Positions 17,730-27,137 of a stretch of 64,000 nt of DNA are shown in pieces (within the stretch, counting starts at the first letter, position 1; every line of letters begins with the position of its first letter). Origin of the DNA: Acinetobacter chinensis. Lineage in GTDB: Bacteria; Pseudomonadota; Gammaproteobacteria; Pseudomonadales; Moraxellaceae. The stretch is taken from positions 992,001 to 1,056,000 of the forward strand of contig NZ_CP032134.1 of NCBI RefSeq assembly GCF_002165375.2, written 5' to 3'. The notes beneath the pieces were generated by a model. It made no database searches, had not been told where the DNA came from, and saw nothing but the letters and a program-made list of their open reading frames with translations. The position numbers were made by a program, and so were the translations under genes.

Positions 17730-20267
17730 ATGCCGCAGATATCGGTTATATCAAAAGAAACGCATCAGTTATTATCGCAGGTCAATGCAGATAAGGTGGG
17801 TGTGACAGAAAACTCGGTCATTGTAGTCAAAATCCCGAAAGAGGATGTTGCTTCAATCACACGTGATGGTAATAATGCAATTATTACCTTGAAAAATGGC
17901 GAAGTTGTTGTAGTAGAAGGGTTCTTCAGTGAACAGACCCCGGACAACAGTCTCGTGTTTGAAGGTGATGATGGTTCATTGTTTTGGGCCAACTTCACAA
18001 ATGCCGATGGCACAATAGCTGAAACAATAAAATACCAGGCTATAGAAGAAATTGAACCACTGCTGTATCACGACAATCTGGCAGGCATTTTATTGCCATG
18101 GGTTGCGGGTGCGGGTGGTGTAGGTATTATTGCAGCTGCTGCAAATAATGACGATGATGATCGTAAGCCGGAAACTGACTCTGACAGCGATTCTGACAGC
18201 GACAGCGATTCAGACTCTGACAGTGATTCTGACTCTGATTCTGACAGCGATTCTGACAGCGATTCTGATTCCGACAGCGATTCCGACTCCGACAGTGATT
18301 CTGACTCTGACAGTGATTCTGACTCTGACAGTGATTCTGACTCTGACAGCGATTCCGACTCTGACAGCGATTCCGACTCTGACAGTGACTCTGATTCCGA
18401 CAGTGATTCTGACTCTGACAGCGACTCTGATTCCGACAGCGACTCTGATTCCGACAGCGATTCTGATTCTGACAGCGACTCCGATTCTGACTCTGACAGC
18501 GACTCAGACTCTGACAGCGATTCTGATTCCGACAGCGATTCCGACTCTGACAGCGACAGTGATTCAGACTCTGACAGTGATTCTGACTCTGACAGCGATT
18601 CTGATTCCGACAGCGATTCTGATTCCGACAGCGATTCTGATTCCGACAGCGATTCCGACTCCGACAGTGATTCTGACTCTGACAGCGATTCTGATTCCGA
18701 CAGCGATTCCGACTCCGACAGTGATTCTGACTCTGACAGTGATTCTGATTCCGACAGCGATTCCGACTCTGACAGTGACTCTGATTCCGACAGTGATTCT
18801 GACTCTGACAGCGACTCTGATTCCGACAGCGATTCTGATTCTGACAGCGACTCAGACTCTGACAGCGACTCAGACTCTGACAGCGACTCAGACTCTGATT
18901 CCGACAGCGACTCTGATTCTGACTCTGACAGTGATTCTGACTCTGACAGTGATTCTGATAGCGACAGCGACTCTGATTCTGACAGCGACTCAGACTCTGA
19001 CAGCGACAGCGACAGCGACTCTGACTCAGACAGCGATTCTGACTCAGACAGCGATTCTGACTCAGACAGCGACTCTGACTCTGACAGCGACTCTGACTCT
19101 GACAGCGACAGCGATTCTGATTCCGACAGCGACTCTGATTCCGACAGCGATTCTGACTCAGACAGCGATTCTGACTCAGACAGCGACTCTGACTCTGACA
19201 GCGACAGCGATTCTGACTCCGACAGCGATTCTGACTCGGACAGCGATTCTGATTCTGACTCTGACAGTGATTCTGACAGCGATTCTGACTCTGACAGCGA
19301 TTCTGATAGCGACAGCGACTCAGACTCTGACAGCGACAGTGACTCTGATAGCGACAGCGATTCAGACTCGGACAGCGATTCTGATTCCGACAGCGACTCC
19401 GATTCTGACTCTGACAGCGATTCTGACTCTGACAGCGATTCTGATTCCGACAGCGATTCTGATTCCGACAGCGACTCCGATTCTGACTCTGACAGCGATT
19501 CTGACTCCGACAGCGACTCTGATTCTGACTCTGACAGCGATTCTGATTCCGACAGCGACTCTGACTCTGACAGCGATTCTGACTCTGACAGCGATTCTGA
19601 TTCCGACAGCGACTCTGATTCTGACTCTGACAGCGAGACTCTCTCAGATTCCGACAGCGACTCTGATTCTGACTCTGACAGCGATTCTGACTCTGACAGC
19701 GACTCTGATTCCGACAGCGATTCAGACTCTGACAGTGACTCTGATTCCGACAGCGATTCTGACAGCGACAGCGACTCTGACAGCGACAGCGATTCTGACT
19801 CGGACAGCGACTCTGACTCTGACAGCGACAGCGATTCTGACTCTGACAGCGACTCTGATAGCGACAGCGATTCTGATAGCGACAGCGACTCAGACTCTGA
19901 CAGCGACTCAGACTCTGACAGCGACAGCGATTCTGATTCTGACAGCGATTCTGATTCCGACAGCGATTCCGACTCTGACAGCGACAGTGATTCAGACTCT
20001 GACAGTGATTCTGACTCTGACAGCGATTCTGATTCCGACAGCGATTCTGATTCCGACAGCGATTCCGACTCCGACAGTGATTCTGACTCTGACAGCGATT
20101 CTGACTCTGACAGCGATTCCGACTCTGACAGCGACTCTGAGACTCTGACAGTGATTCTGACTCTGACAGCGATTCTGATTCCGACAGCGATTCTGACAGC
20201 GATTCTGACAGCGACTCTTCTGACTCTGACAGCGATTCTCTCTGACATTCTGACTCTGCGACTCTGA
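17730..20267 (+). CDS. BapA-type large adhesin, N-terminal part with Ser-Asp tract
   Basis: Residues 1-149 form a BapA prefix-like domain. It starts MPQISVISKETHQLL, has GEVVVVEGFF and GILLPWVAGAGGVG, and ends in a poly-Asp NNDDDDRK stretch. From residue 150 the protein is pure Ser-Asp dipeptide. The Ser-Asp frame holds until 20138, where two extra bases (GA) shift it, and translation then runs through out-of-frame sequence to a TGA at 20265. The C-terminal half lies in another frame (20597-25309). If the frame were restored, one protein of about 2,500 residues would result: a surface adhesin exported by type I secretion. There is no N-terminal signal peptide, as expected for that route. No secretion genes are in the window. 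Confidence 0.85.
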   Translation: MPQISVISKETHQLLSQVNADKVGVTENSVIVVKIPKEDVASITRDGNNAIITLKNGEVVVVEGFFSEQTPDNSLVFEGDDGSLFWANFTNADGTIAETIKYQAIEEIEPLLYHDNLAGILLPWVAGAGGVGIIAAAANNDDDDRKPETDSDSDSDSDSDSDSDSDSDSDSDSDSDSDSDSDSDSDSDSDSDSDSDSDSDSDSDSDSDSDSDSDSDSDSDSDSDSDSDSDSDSDSDSDSDSDSDSDSDSDSDSDSDSDSDSDSDSDSDSDSDSDSDSDSDSDSDSDSDSDSDSDSDSDSDSDSDSDSDSDSDSDSDSDSDSDSDSDSDSDSDSDSDSDSDSDSDSDSDSDSDSDSDSDSDSDSDSDSDSDSDSDSDSDSDSDSDSDSDSDSDSDSDSDSDSDSDSDSDSDSDSDSDSDSDSDSDSDSDSDSDSDSDSDSDSDSDSDSDSDSDSDSDSDSDSDSDSDSDSDSDSDSDSDSDSDSDSDSDSDSDSDSDSDSDSDSDSDSDSDSDSDSDSDSDSDSDSDSDSDSDSDSDSDSDSDSDSDSDSDSDSDSDSDSDSDSDSDSDSDSDSDSDSDSDSDSDSDSDSDSDSDSDSDSDSDSDSDSDSDSDSDSDSDSDSDSDSDSDSDSDSDSETLSDSDSDSDSDSDSDSDSDSDSDSDSDSDSDSDSDSDSDSDSDSDSDSDSDSDSDSDSDSDSDSDSDSDSDSDSDSDSDSDSDSDSDSDSDSDSDSDSDSDSDSDSDSDSDSDSDSDSDSDSDSDSDSDSDSDSDSDSDSDSDSDSDSDSDSDSDSDSDSDSDSDSETLTVILTLTAILIPTAILTAILTATLLTLTAILSDILTLRL

Positions 20268-22576
20268 TCTGATTCAGCGATTCTGATTCTGACAGCGACA
20301 CAGCGATTCCGACTTCTGACAGCGATTCAGACGACACAGCGATTCTGATTCCGACAGACGATTCAGCGACTCTGATTCTGACTCTGACTTCTGATTCTGA
20401 CAGCGATTCTGACTTCTGACAGACTCTGACAGCGATTCTGATTCTGACAGCGACACAGCGATTCTGACGACAGCGACTCTGACAGCGATTCTGACTCTGA
20501 CAGCGATTCTGACTCTCTGACAGCGATTCTCCGACACTCTGACAGCGATTCTGACTCTGCGACAGCGACAGACAGCGACTCTGATAGCGATTCTGACTCT
20601 CTGACAGCGACTCTGATTCCGACAGCGATTCTGACTCCGACAGCGATTCTGACTCCGACAGCGACTCTGATTCTGACAGCGATTCTGACTCTGACAGCGA
20701 CTCAGACTCTGACAGCGACAGCGACTCAGACTCTGACAGCGACTCAGACTCTGACAGCGATTCTGATTCCGACAGCGATTCTGATAGCGACAGCGATTCC
20801 GACTCTGACAGCGACAGTGATTCTGACTCTGACAGCGACAGCGATTCCGACTCTGACAGCGACAGTGATTCTGACTCTGACAGCGACAGCGACAGCGATT
20901 CTGACTCTGACAGCGATTCTGACTCTGACAGCGATTCTGACTCCGACAGTGATTCTGACTCTGACAGCGACAGCGATTCTGACTCTGACAGCGATTCTGA
21001 CTCTGACAGCGATTCTCTGACAGACTCTGACAGCGATTCTGATTCCGACAGCGATTCTGACTCTGACAGCGATTCCGACTCTGACAGCGACAGTGATTCT
21101 GACTCTGACTCTGACAGCGATTCTGACTCTGACAGCGACAGTGATTCTGACTCCGACAGCGATTCTGATTCCGACAGCGACTCAGACTCTGACAGCGATT
21201 CTGACTCCGACAGCGATTCTGATTCCGACAGCGACTCAGACTCTGACAGCGATTCTGACTCCGACAGCGATTCTGACAGCGACTCTGATTCCGACAGCGA
21301 TTCTGACAGCGACAGCGATTCTGACTCTGACAGCGACTCTGATTCCGACAGCGATAGTGACTCTGACAGCGACAGCGATTCTGACTCTGACAGTGATTCT
21401 GACTCTGACAGCGACTCTGATAGCGACAGCGACTCTGACTCTGACAGCGATTCTGACTCTGACAGCGACAGCGATTCTGACTCTGACAGCGACAGCGATT
21501 CTGACTCTGACAGTGATTCTGACTCTGACAGCGACTCAGACTCTGACAGCGACAGCGATTCTGACTCTGACAGTGATTCTGACTCTGACAGCGACTCAGA
21601 CTCTGACAGCGACAGCGATTCTGATTCCGACAGCGACTCTGATTCCGACAGCGATTCAGACTCTGACAGTGATTCTGACTCTGACAGCGATTCTGACTCT
21701 GACAGCGATTCTGACTCCGACAGCGATTCTGATAGCGACAGTGATTCTGATAGCGACAGCGATTCTGATTCCGACAGCGACTCCGATTCTGACTCTGACA
21801 GCGATTCTGACTCTGACAGCGACTCTGATAGCGACAGCGATTCTGACTCTGATAGCGATTCTGATTCCGACAGCGATTCTGATTCTGACAGCGATTCAGA
21901 CTCTGACAGCGACTCTGATTCTGACTCCGACAGCGATTCTGATTCCGACAGCGATTCTGACTCTGACAGTGATTCTGACTCTGACAGCGATTCTGACTCT
22001 GACAGCGATTCTGACTCCGACAGCGATTCTGATAGCGACAGTGATTCTGACAGCGACAGCGACTCTGATAGCGACAGCGATTCTGACTCTGACAGCGACT
22101 CAGACTCTGACAGTGATTCTGATTCCGACAGCGATTCTGACTCTGATAGCGACTCAGACTCTGACAGCGACTCAGACTCTGACAGCGACTCAGACTCTGA
22201 CAGCGATTCTGACTCTGACAGCGATTCAGACTCCGACAGCGATTCTGACTCTGACAGCGATTCTGACTCTGACAGCGACTCAGACTCTGACAGTGATTCT
22301 GATTCCGACAGCGATTCTGACTCTGATAGCGACTCAGACTCTGACAGCGACTCAGACTCTGACAGCGACTCAGACTCTGACAGCGACTCAGACTCTGACA
22401 GCGATTCTGACTCTGACAGCGATTCAGACTCCGACAGCGATTCTGACTCTGACAGCGATTCTGACTCTGACAGCGACTCTGATTCCGACAGCGACTCTGA
22501 CTCTGACAGCGATTCTGACTCTGACAGCGATTCCGACTCTGACAGCGATTCTGATGGCTCTGACAGTGATACAGAT
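18177..22576 (+). repeat. 4.4-kb Ser-Asp coding tract built on an 18-bp unit
   Basis: Nearly every codon is Asp (GAC/GAT) or Ser (TCT, TCC, TCA, AGC, AGT), about 730 dipeptides in all. The commonest unit is 18 bp, GATTCTGACTCTGACAGC, with many synonymous changes, so the peptide is conserved more tightly than the DNA. The reverse strand happens to be open over most of the tract, a codon artefact. In Staphylococcus, similar Ser-Asp stalks (SdrC/D, ClfA) project the adhesive domain and are glycosylated. Finding such a long tract in a Gram-negative type I-exported adhesin is notable. Confidence 0.97.
20139..20602 (+). other. Indel-rich, frame-broken centre of the Ser-Asp tract
   Basis: By hand tracking, the Ser-Asp frame changes many times here: +GA at 20139, +CT near 20240, a 4-base loss near 20247, further shifts near 20258, 20269, 20300, 20414, 20517 and 20531, and the last near 20601. 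Stops occur in the downstream frame at 20243, 20270, 20417, 20465, 20552 and 20594, among others. Compensated pairs of indels also occur at about 19632 and 21017. The interval centre (about 20370) coincides with the centre of the whole tract (about 20376). An assembly or consensus error is as likely as a real mutation. Confidence 0.85.
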
Positions 22577-25309
22577 GCACCTGATGAACCTACTGCACAG
22601 TTCAATGCCGATGGTTCCAAAGTCACGGGTACAGCTGAACCTGGTTCTCTTGTTAAAGTTAAAGACAAAGATGGCAATGTCATCGGTTCTGCAACTACAG
22701 ATGCATCGGGTAACTACTCAGCAGATCTGAATCCTGCCCTGAAAAATGGTGAGAAGGTTGATGTAACGGCAACAGATGCTGCCGGTAATGAATCCTTACC
22801 GACAGAGGCAACAGCTCCTGACCTGACAGCTCCTGACTCTCCTGCTGCGACCATCTCTCCGGATGGCACAGAAGTGACCGGCACAGGTGAACCTGGCGCA
22901 ACCATTCTTGTGAAAGACAAGGACGGCAACACCATCGGTTCAGCCGTGGTTGATGCAAGCGGCAACTACAGTGCACCGCTGGATACCCCGTTGACCAACG
23001 GTGAGAAAGTGGATGTGACTGCAACCGATGCAGCGGGCAATGAATCAACTCCGGTTGAGGCAACAGCTCCTGACACCACCGCACCTGATGCACCGACAGC
23101 CACAGTGACACCGGACGGCACAGCAGTGACCGGCACAGGTGAGCCTGGCGCAACCATTCTTGTGAAAGACAAGGACGGCAACACCATCGGTTCAGCCGTG
23201 GTTGATGCGAGCGGCAACTACAGTGCACCGCTAGATACTCCGTTGACCAACGGTGAGAAAGTGGATGTGACTGCAACGGATACAGCGGGCAATGAATCAA
23301 CTCCGGTTGAAGCAACAGCTCCTGACAGCACCGCACCTGATGCACCGACAGCCACAGTGACACCGGACGGCACAGCAGTGACGGGTACGGGCGAACCTGG
23401 CGCAACCATTCTTGTGAAAGACAAGGACGGCAACACCATCGGTTCAGCCGTGGTTGATGCAAGCGGCAACTACAGTGCACCGCTGGATACACCTCTTGTA
23501 GATGGTGAGAAAGTGGATGTGACTGCAACCGATGCAGCGGGCAACGAATCAACTCCGGTTGAGGCAACAGCTCCTGACCTGTTTGCACCTGATGCACCGA
23601 CAGCGACTGTTGATCAGACGGCTGGTGACAAAGTAACAGGTGCAACTGAGCCTGGCTCCACAGTGACTGTTTACGCAGCTGATGGCGTTACTGTACTTGG
23701 TTCTGCAACAGCAGATGCAAGCGGTAACTACACAGTGAATCTGGCTACTCCGCTGTTGAATGGCGAAGATGTGAAGGTGACGGCGAAAGATCCAGGTGGC
23801 GAATCTGCTCCTGCAAATGCTAAGGCTTCTGATCAGACTCCACCTGATGCACCGACAGCAGCAATTGATCAGACACTGGGCAATAAAGTGACCGGCACAG
23901 GCGAACCTGGTGCGACAGTTCTTGTGAAAGACCAGGGCGGTAACACGGTTGGTTCAGCGGTTGTTGACGCAAGTGGTAACTATACTGCTGATCTGACAAA
24001 ACCATTTACGGATGGTGAGTCATTAGCAGTTACTCAGACTGACTCAGCAGGTAACGAGTCTGTACCAACAAATGTAACAGCTCCAAATGTTCCAATGGAT
24101 GCTCAGGACAACTCAGACACAGTGAATATCGAATACGATTATCCAGTGACAGAGAAGTTCCTTGATAATGCCATTACATACAGTTGGTTACTGGGTGCAT
24201 TTGGTATTGTGCTTGGTACTACTAAAGGCTCAACTGAATTTACAGTTGGTCAGGGTGTAACTGCAGATGTTCAATTGCAGATCAAGTCCGGTTCGTGGGC
24301 ATCCTTCCTTGATCAGGTAAGTATTGTATTATCCAAATACAATCCATCTACTGGTCAGTGGGATAAGATAGCTGATAACAGTTCAACAGGGATCTTTGAC
24401 TTCATTGGTGTCTTTGGTGAAGTTGCCAAGGTGAATCTGGATGATTTGTCTGCTGGTCGTTATAAGATCGATATGTCCAGCTTTAACATGCTTACCTTGC
24501 CAGGTTATGTTGAAACTGACATTGCGATTACAGAGCATCATACTTCTCAGACACCTATTATCACGACAGTAGGTGAAGCAACTGGTAATGTGATTACTGA
24601 TGTTGATCCTTCAACAGGTAAAGACAACCTGGCAGCAGGTTCTGTAGTGACCAAAGTGAATGGTGATACAGTTTCAGGTGCAACAGTGATTACTGGACTT
24701 TACGGTAAACTGACGATTAATGCAGATGGTAGTTATACGTATAAACCAGATGCAAATCTTGCCAATATAGGTAAGTCTGATGTGTTCTCTTACACTGTAA
24801 CCGATCCGGTCACAGGCAAAGAAGATACTGCAGATCTGACCATTGATATTGGTACAACTTCAGGAGCAACGGTAGCTTCGCTCAAAATGGCTTCTGCGGT
24901 AGCTGATTTTGATTCTGTAGATGCCGATGCTGGAAATACTGTAACTTCTACAGAAAATGATGACCAGATTACTCTTGGTAATGGTACAGATACTGTGATC
25001 TACAACTTACTTGATGCAGCAGATGCAACAGGTGGTAATGGTCATGATACTGTCTCTGAATTCACGGTTGCAGGTGCTTCGGAACAGCACAGCATCGTTG
25101 ATATCAAGGGTCTGCTGTCTGACCAGACAGGCGTCAATGCGGGTAATATCGGTAATTATGTGAAAGTGGCTTATAACGGCACAGATACTGTGATCAGTAT
25201 TGACCGTGACGGCACAGGAGCAAATTACAGTTCAGCGGATCTGCTGACACTGAAAAATACCAACACGACACTGGCTGAGCTGCTGCAGAACAACCAGCTG
25301 TTATTCTGA
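20597..25309 (+). CDS. BapA-type adhesin, C-terminal part: Ser-Asp tract, Ig-like repeats, secretion region
   Basis: This frame is open from just after a TGA at 20594 to TGA at 25309, yet has no ATG, GTG or TTG before a GTG at 22874 inside an Ig-like repeat. It therefore cannot be an independent gene and must be the rest of the 17730 adhesin. In order it contains Ser-Asp repeats to about 22576, then about six Ig-like (Bap/HYR-like) repeats of 84 residues (about 22577-24090). A unique 180-residue domain and a cadherin/VCBS-like repeat (GLYGKLTINADGSYTYKPD) follow. The C-terminus has NGTDTVIYNLL and a DTVSEF segment typical of type I secretion targets (VC_A0849 class). A strong terminator follows. 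Confidence 0.85.
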   Translation, partial: LSDSDSDSDSDSDSDSDSDSDSDSDSDSDSDSDSDSDSDSDSDSDSDSDSDSDSDSDSDSDSDSDSDSDSDSDSDSDSDSDSDSDSDSDSDSDSDSDSDSDSDSDSDSDSDSDSDSDSDSDSDSDSDSDSDSDSDSDSDSLTDSDSDSDSDSDSDSDSDSDSDSDSDSDSDSDSDSDSDSDSDSDSDSDSDSDSDSDSDSDSDSDSDSDSDSDSDSDSDSDSDSDSDSDSDSDSDSDSDSDSDSDSDSDSDSDSDSDSDSDSDSDSDSDSDSDSDSDSDSDSDSDSDSDSDSDSDSDSDSDSDSDSDSDSDSDSDSDSDSDSDSDSDSDSDSDSDSDSDSDSDSDSDSDSDSDSDSDSDSDSDSDSDSDSDSDSDSDSDSDSDSDSDSDSDSDSDSDSDSDSDSDSDSDSDSDSDSDSDSDSDSDSDSDSDSDSDSDSDSDSDSDSDSDSDSDSDSDSDSDSDSDSDSDSDSDSDSDSDSDSDSDSDSDSDSDSDSDSDSDSDSDSDSDSDSDSDSDSDSDSDSDSDSDSDSDSDSDSDSDSDSDSDSDSDSDSDSDSDSDSDSDSDSDSDSDSDSDSDSDSDSDSDSDSDSDSDSDSDSDSDSDSDSDSDSDSDSDSDSDSDSDSDSDSDSDSDSDSDSDSDSDSDSDSDSDGSDSDTDAPDEPTAQFNADGSKVTGTAEPGSLVKVKDKDGNVIGSATTDASGNYSADLNPALKNGEKVDVTATDAAGNESLPTEATAPDLTAPDSPAATISPDGTEVTGTGEPGATILVKDKDGNTIGSAVVDASGNYSAPLDTPLTNGEKVDVTATDAAGNESTPVEATAPDTTAPDAPTATVTPDGTAVTGTGEPGATILVKDKDGNTIGSAVVDASGNYSAPLDTPLTNGEKVDVTATDTAGNESTPVEATAPDSTAPDAPTATVTPDGTAVTGTGEPGATILVKDKDGNTIGSAVVDASGNYSAPLDTPLVDGEKVDVTATDAAGNESTPVEATAPDLFAPDAPTATVDQTAGDKVTGATEPGSTVTVYAADGVTVLGSATADASGNYTVNLATPLLNGEDVKVTAKDPGGESAPANAKASDQTPPDAPTAAIDQTLGNKVTGTGEPGATVLVKDQGGNTVGSAVVDASGNYTADLTKPFTDGESLAVTQTDSAGNESVPTNVTAPNVPMDAQDNSDTVNIEYDYPVTEKFLDNAITYSWLLGAFGIVLGTTKGSTEFTVGQGVTADVQLQIKSGSWASFLDQVSIVLSKYNPSTGQWDKIADNSSTGIFDFIGVFGEVAKVNLDDLSAGRYKIDMSSFNMLTLPGYVETDIAITEHHTSQTPIITTVGEATGNVITDVDPSTGKDNLAAGSVVTKVNGDTVSGATVITGLYGKLTINADGSYTYKPDANLANIGKSDVFSYTVTDPVTGKEDTADLTIDIGTTSGATVASLKMASAVADFDSVDADAGNTVTSTENDDQITLGNGTDTVIYNLLDAADATGGNGHDTVSEFTVAGASEQHSIVDIKGLLSDQTGVNAGNIGNYVKVAYNGTDTVISIDRDGTGANYSSADLLTLKNTNTTLAELLQNNQLLF
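22874..23629 (+). repeat. Three near-identical 252-bp Ig-like repeat units
   Basis: Units start at 22874, 23126 and 23378 with GTGAC(C/G)GG, exactly 252 bp apart. They encode the same 84-residue module (TGTGEPGATILVKDKDGN, DASGNYSAPL, TDAAGNESTPVEATAPD). Flanking units at about 22622 and from 23630 on are clearly diverged, so the central three look recently amplified or homogenised. Confidence 0.92.
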
Positions 25310-25332
25310 TCTGAATACATAATTCAGTAAAA

Positions 25333-25361
25333 GAAAGAGGACCCCAGGGTCCTCTTTTTTA
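25333..25361 (+). terminator. Terminator after the adhesin gene
   Basis: AGAGGACC (25336-25343), loop CCAG, GGTCCTCT (25348-25355) and a six-T run. It separates the adhesin transcript from the following operon. Confidence 0.92.
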
Positions 25362-25466
25362 TATAAATCAATTACTAAAAACATATAAATAAGGTCTTAA
25401 CAGAAAGAAAACTTATGCTATATTTGTTGTGAACTACATAACAATTTTTATATAACGTGTGAAAAA

Positions 25467-27137
25467 ATGACAGTTAATACTTTTTCGGAACTTACTGAAT
25501 TTAAAGAAAATTTAGGGAAATGGTTAAATAGTGAGCTGAGTGAAAAAGCTCAGGATATTTATGTGGTTTTTTTCTCTTACGGTACTCGTAAAAACAGGTG
25601 TAATGTTTGGTCCACAGCAGACAAAGATGCTCAGACTATCATCAAAAGAACCTTTAAATTCTGTGAACAGCTTTTTGATAAGAACCGTGGTTTACCAGAA
25701 TATTTAAAGTTTGATATTGCGGTCAATATTGAAAAGAGAGACTGGACTAATATCAATGCAGAAGTGATAGGACAGATACATAATAACCATTACAGAAAAG
25801 GTATCAGCTTTGACAGTAGTTTCGGTCAGTGCTTCCTCGAACAGGAAATTTATGGAAAGTCCATTATCAAAGGTGTGGTTTATAATGAACCCAATTTTTT
25901 TGATGAAAAAAATCTGAACGATACATTAAAGAAAAAAAATCCAAACTTTAAAGGGAATATACAACTTTCAAAATTAAAGACGGCCTGGGTGTTTGATACC
26001 ATCTCTGCAATTTATGAAAATAAAAAGTTTCTGGCATTACAGAGTGGTGGGGCTTTCAACGGTATAAGGTTTATTGAAGGTGATAAAAAAGCGCATATTA
26101 AAGAAATTGTACTTAAAAACGCAGAATTTCTGCATGGGCAAATTCAGGAAAATGGACGCTTTATCTATGGTTATTTCCCTGCATTTGACCGTGAAATTAA
26201 AAGCTATAACACCGTCCGGCACTGTACAGCAGTTTATGCACTGCTCGAAACACTGGAAGTTGAATACAATGATGCCTATTTGCCAAAAATAAAAACATCC
26301 ATTCAGTATGCAATTAATACATTCTATAAAGAAATGGATGGTAAAGCATTTTTGATTGATGGCAATGAACCTGATCAGGAAATTAAACTGGGTTCAAATG
26401 CTGCTGCTATTTTCATGTTGGCGAAATATCAGGAAATTACCAAAGACAGTCAGTATATTGCTTATGCAGAAAAGCTGGCCGAAGGTATCCGCTATATGGT
26501 GGATGATAAAGGCGAAACAACACATGTTTTAAGTTATCCATCACTGGATGTAAAAGAACAGTTTCGTATTGTCTACTATGATGGTGAAGCTGCGCTTGGA
26601 TTGCTGCGCCTGTATCAACTGAATGACAATCCAGCTTTACTGGATACGGTAAAGCTGATGTTTGAGCATTTTATAGAGAAAGATTACGATAAATATCATG
26701 ATCACTGGTTAAGTTACTGCAGCAATGAGCTGACAAAAATCTGTCCTGAAGAAAAATATTTTCAGTTTGGCATGAATAACTATTTAAAGCATATGGACTT
26801 TATCAGAAATCGAAAAACGGCTTATGCAACATTCCTGGAAATGATGATGTCAGCTTATAAGATGGTCGTTCGTATGCGTGATCAGGGTTATACCGAACTG
26901 TTTGCGCAGGCTAAATTTGAAGAGCTTGAAGACCTGATCGAATATCGTACCGAGTATCAGCGTTCAGGATTTTTCTATCCAGAGGTTGCTATGTATCTGG
27001 CTAAACCCGAACGCATTCTGAATGCGTTTAATGTTCGGCATGACAGACTTCGGACAAGGATTGATGATCAGGAACATAATCTTTCAGGTTATGTGGCGTA
27101 TATCAATCATTTTCATCGAAATGGTGGTGCTGAATGA
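25467..27137 (+). CDS. Uncharacterised protein with six-hairpin (alpha/alpha toroid)-like region
   Basis: This 556-residue protein is not one I recognise as a named family. Residues about 1-190 form an N-terminal mixed domain. From about 190 to 540 the sequence shows regularly spaced helices with aromatic pairs (YAYA/LGSNAAAIFMLAKYQEITKD, YYDGEAALGLLRLYQL). This pattern resembles six-hairpin barrels of glycan-active enzymes such as GlcNAc 2-epimerases and some glycosidases. No signal peptide or membrane segment is seen, so it is probably cytoplasmic. It is the first gene of a seven-gene operon downstream of the Ser-Asp adhesin, and its stop overlaps the next start (ATGA). A sugar epimerase or glycan-processing role is inferred only. 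Confidence 0.75.
   Translation: MTVNTFSELTEFKENLGKWLNSELSEKAQDIYVVFFSYGTRKNRCNVWSTADKDAQTIIKRTFKFCEQLFDKNRGLPEYLKFDIAVNIEKRDWTNINAEVIGQIHNNHYRKGISFDSSFGQCFLEQEIYGKSIIKGVVYNEPNFFDEKNLNDTLKKKNPNFKGNIQLSKLKTAWVFDTISAIYENKKFLALQSGGAFNGIRFIEGDKKAHIKEIVLKNAEFLHGQIQENGRFIYGYFPAFDREIKSYNTVRHCTAVYALLETLEVEYNDAYLPKIKTSIQYAINTFYKEMDGKAFLIDGNEPDQEIKLGSNAAAIFMLAKYQEITKDSQYIAYAEKLAEGIRYMVDDKGETTHVLSYPSLDVKEQFRIVYYDGEAALGLLRLYQLNDNPALLDTVKLMFEHFIEKDYDKYHDHWLSYCSNELTKICPEEKYFQFGMNNYLKHMDFIRNRKTAYATFLEMMMSAYKMVVRMRDQGYTELFAQAKFEELEDLIEYRTEYQRSGFFYPEVAMYLAKPERILNAFNVRHDRLRTRIDDQEHNLSGYVAYINHFHRNGGAE

Noticed and set aside
18130..20148. Plus-strand frames encoding Thr-Ala-Ile-Leu repeats inside the Ser-Asp tract (also 20817-22730)
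   Set aside because: These are out-of-frame readings of the same repeat and end at the tract borders.
18177..22576. Possible CRISPR array or VNTR of non-coding type
   Set aside because: The 18-bp period has no unique spacers and is in frame with a protein. Variation is synonymous, so it is coding.
18127..22683. Reverse-strand open frame of about 1,500 codons with Ser-Glu/Ser-Leu and Arg-Cys-Gln-Ser repeats
   Set aside because: It is the mirror of the Ser-Asp coding tract: GAY-TCN/AGY repeats lack stops on the opposite strand. It has no ribosome binding site or domain, and its frame character changes where the plus-strand frame shifts.
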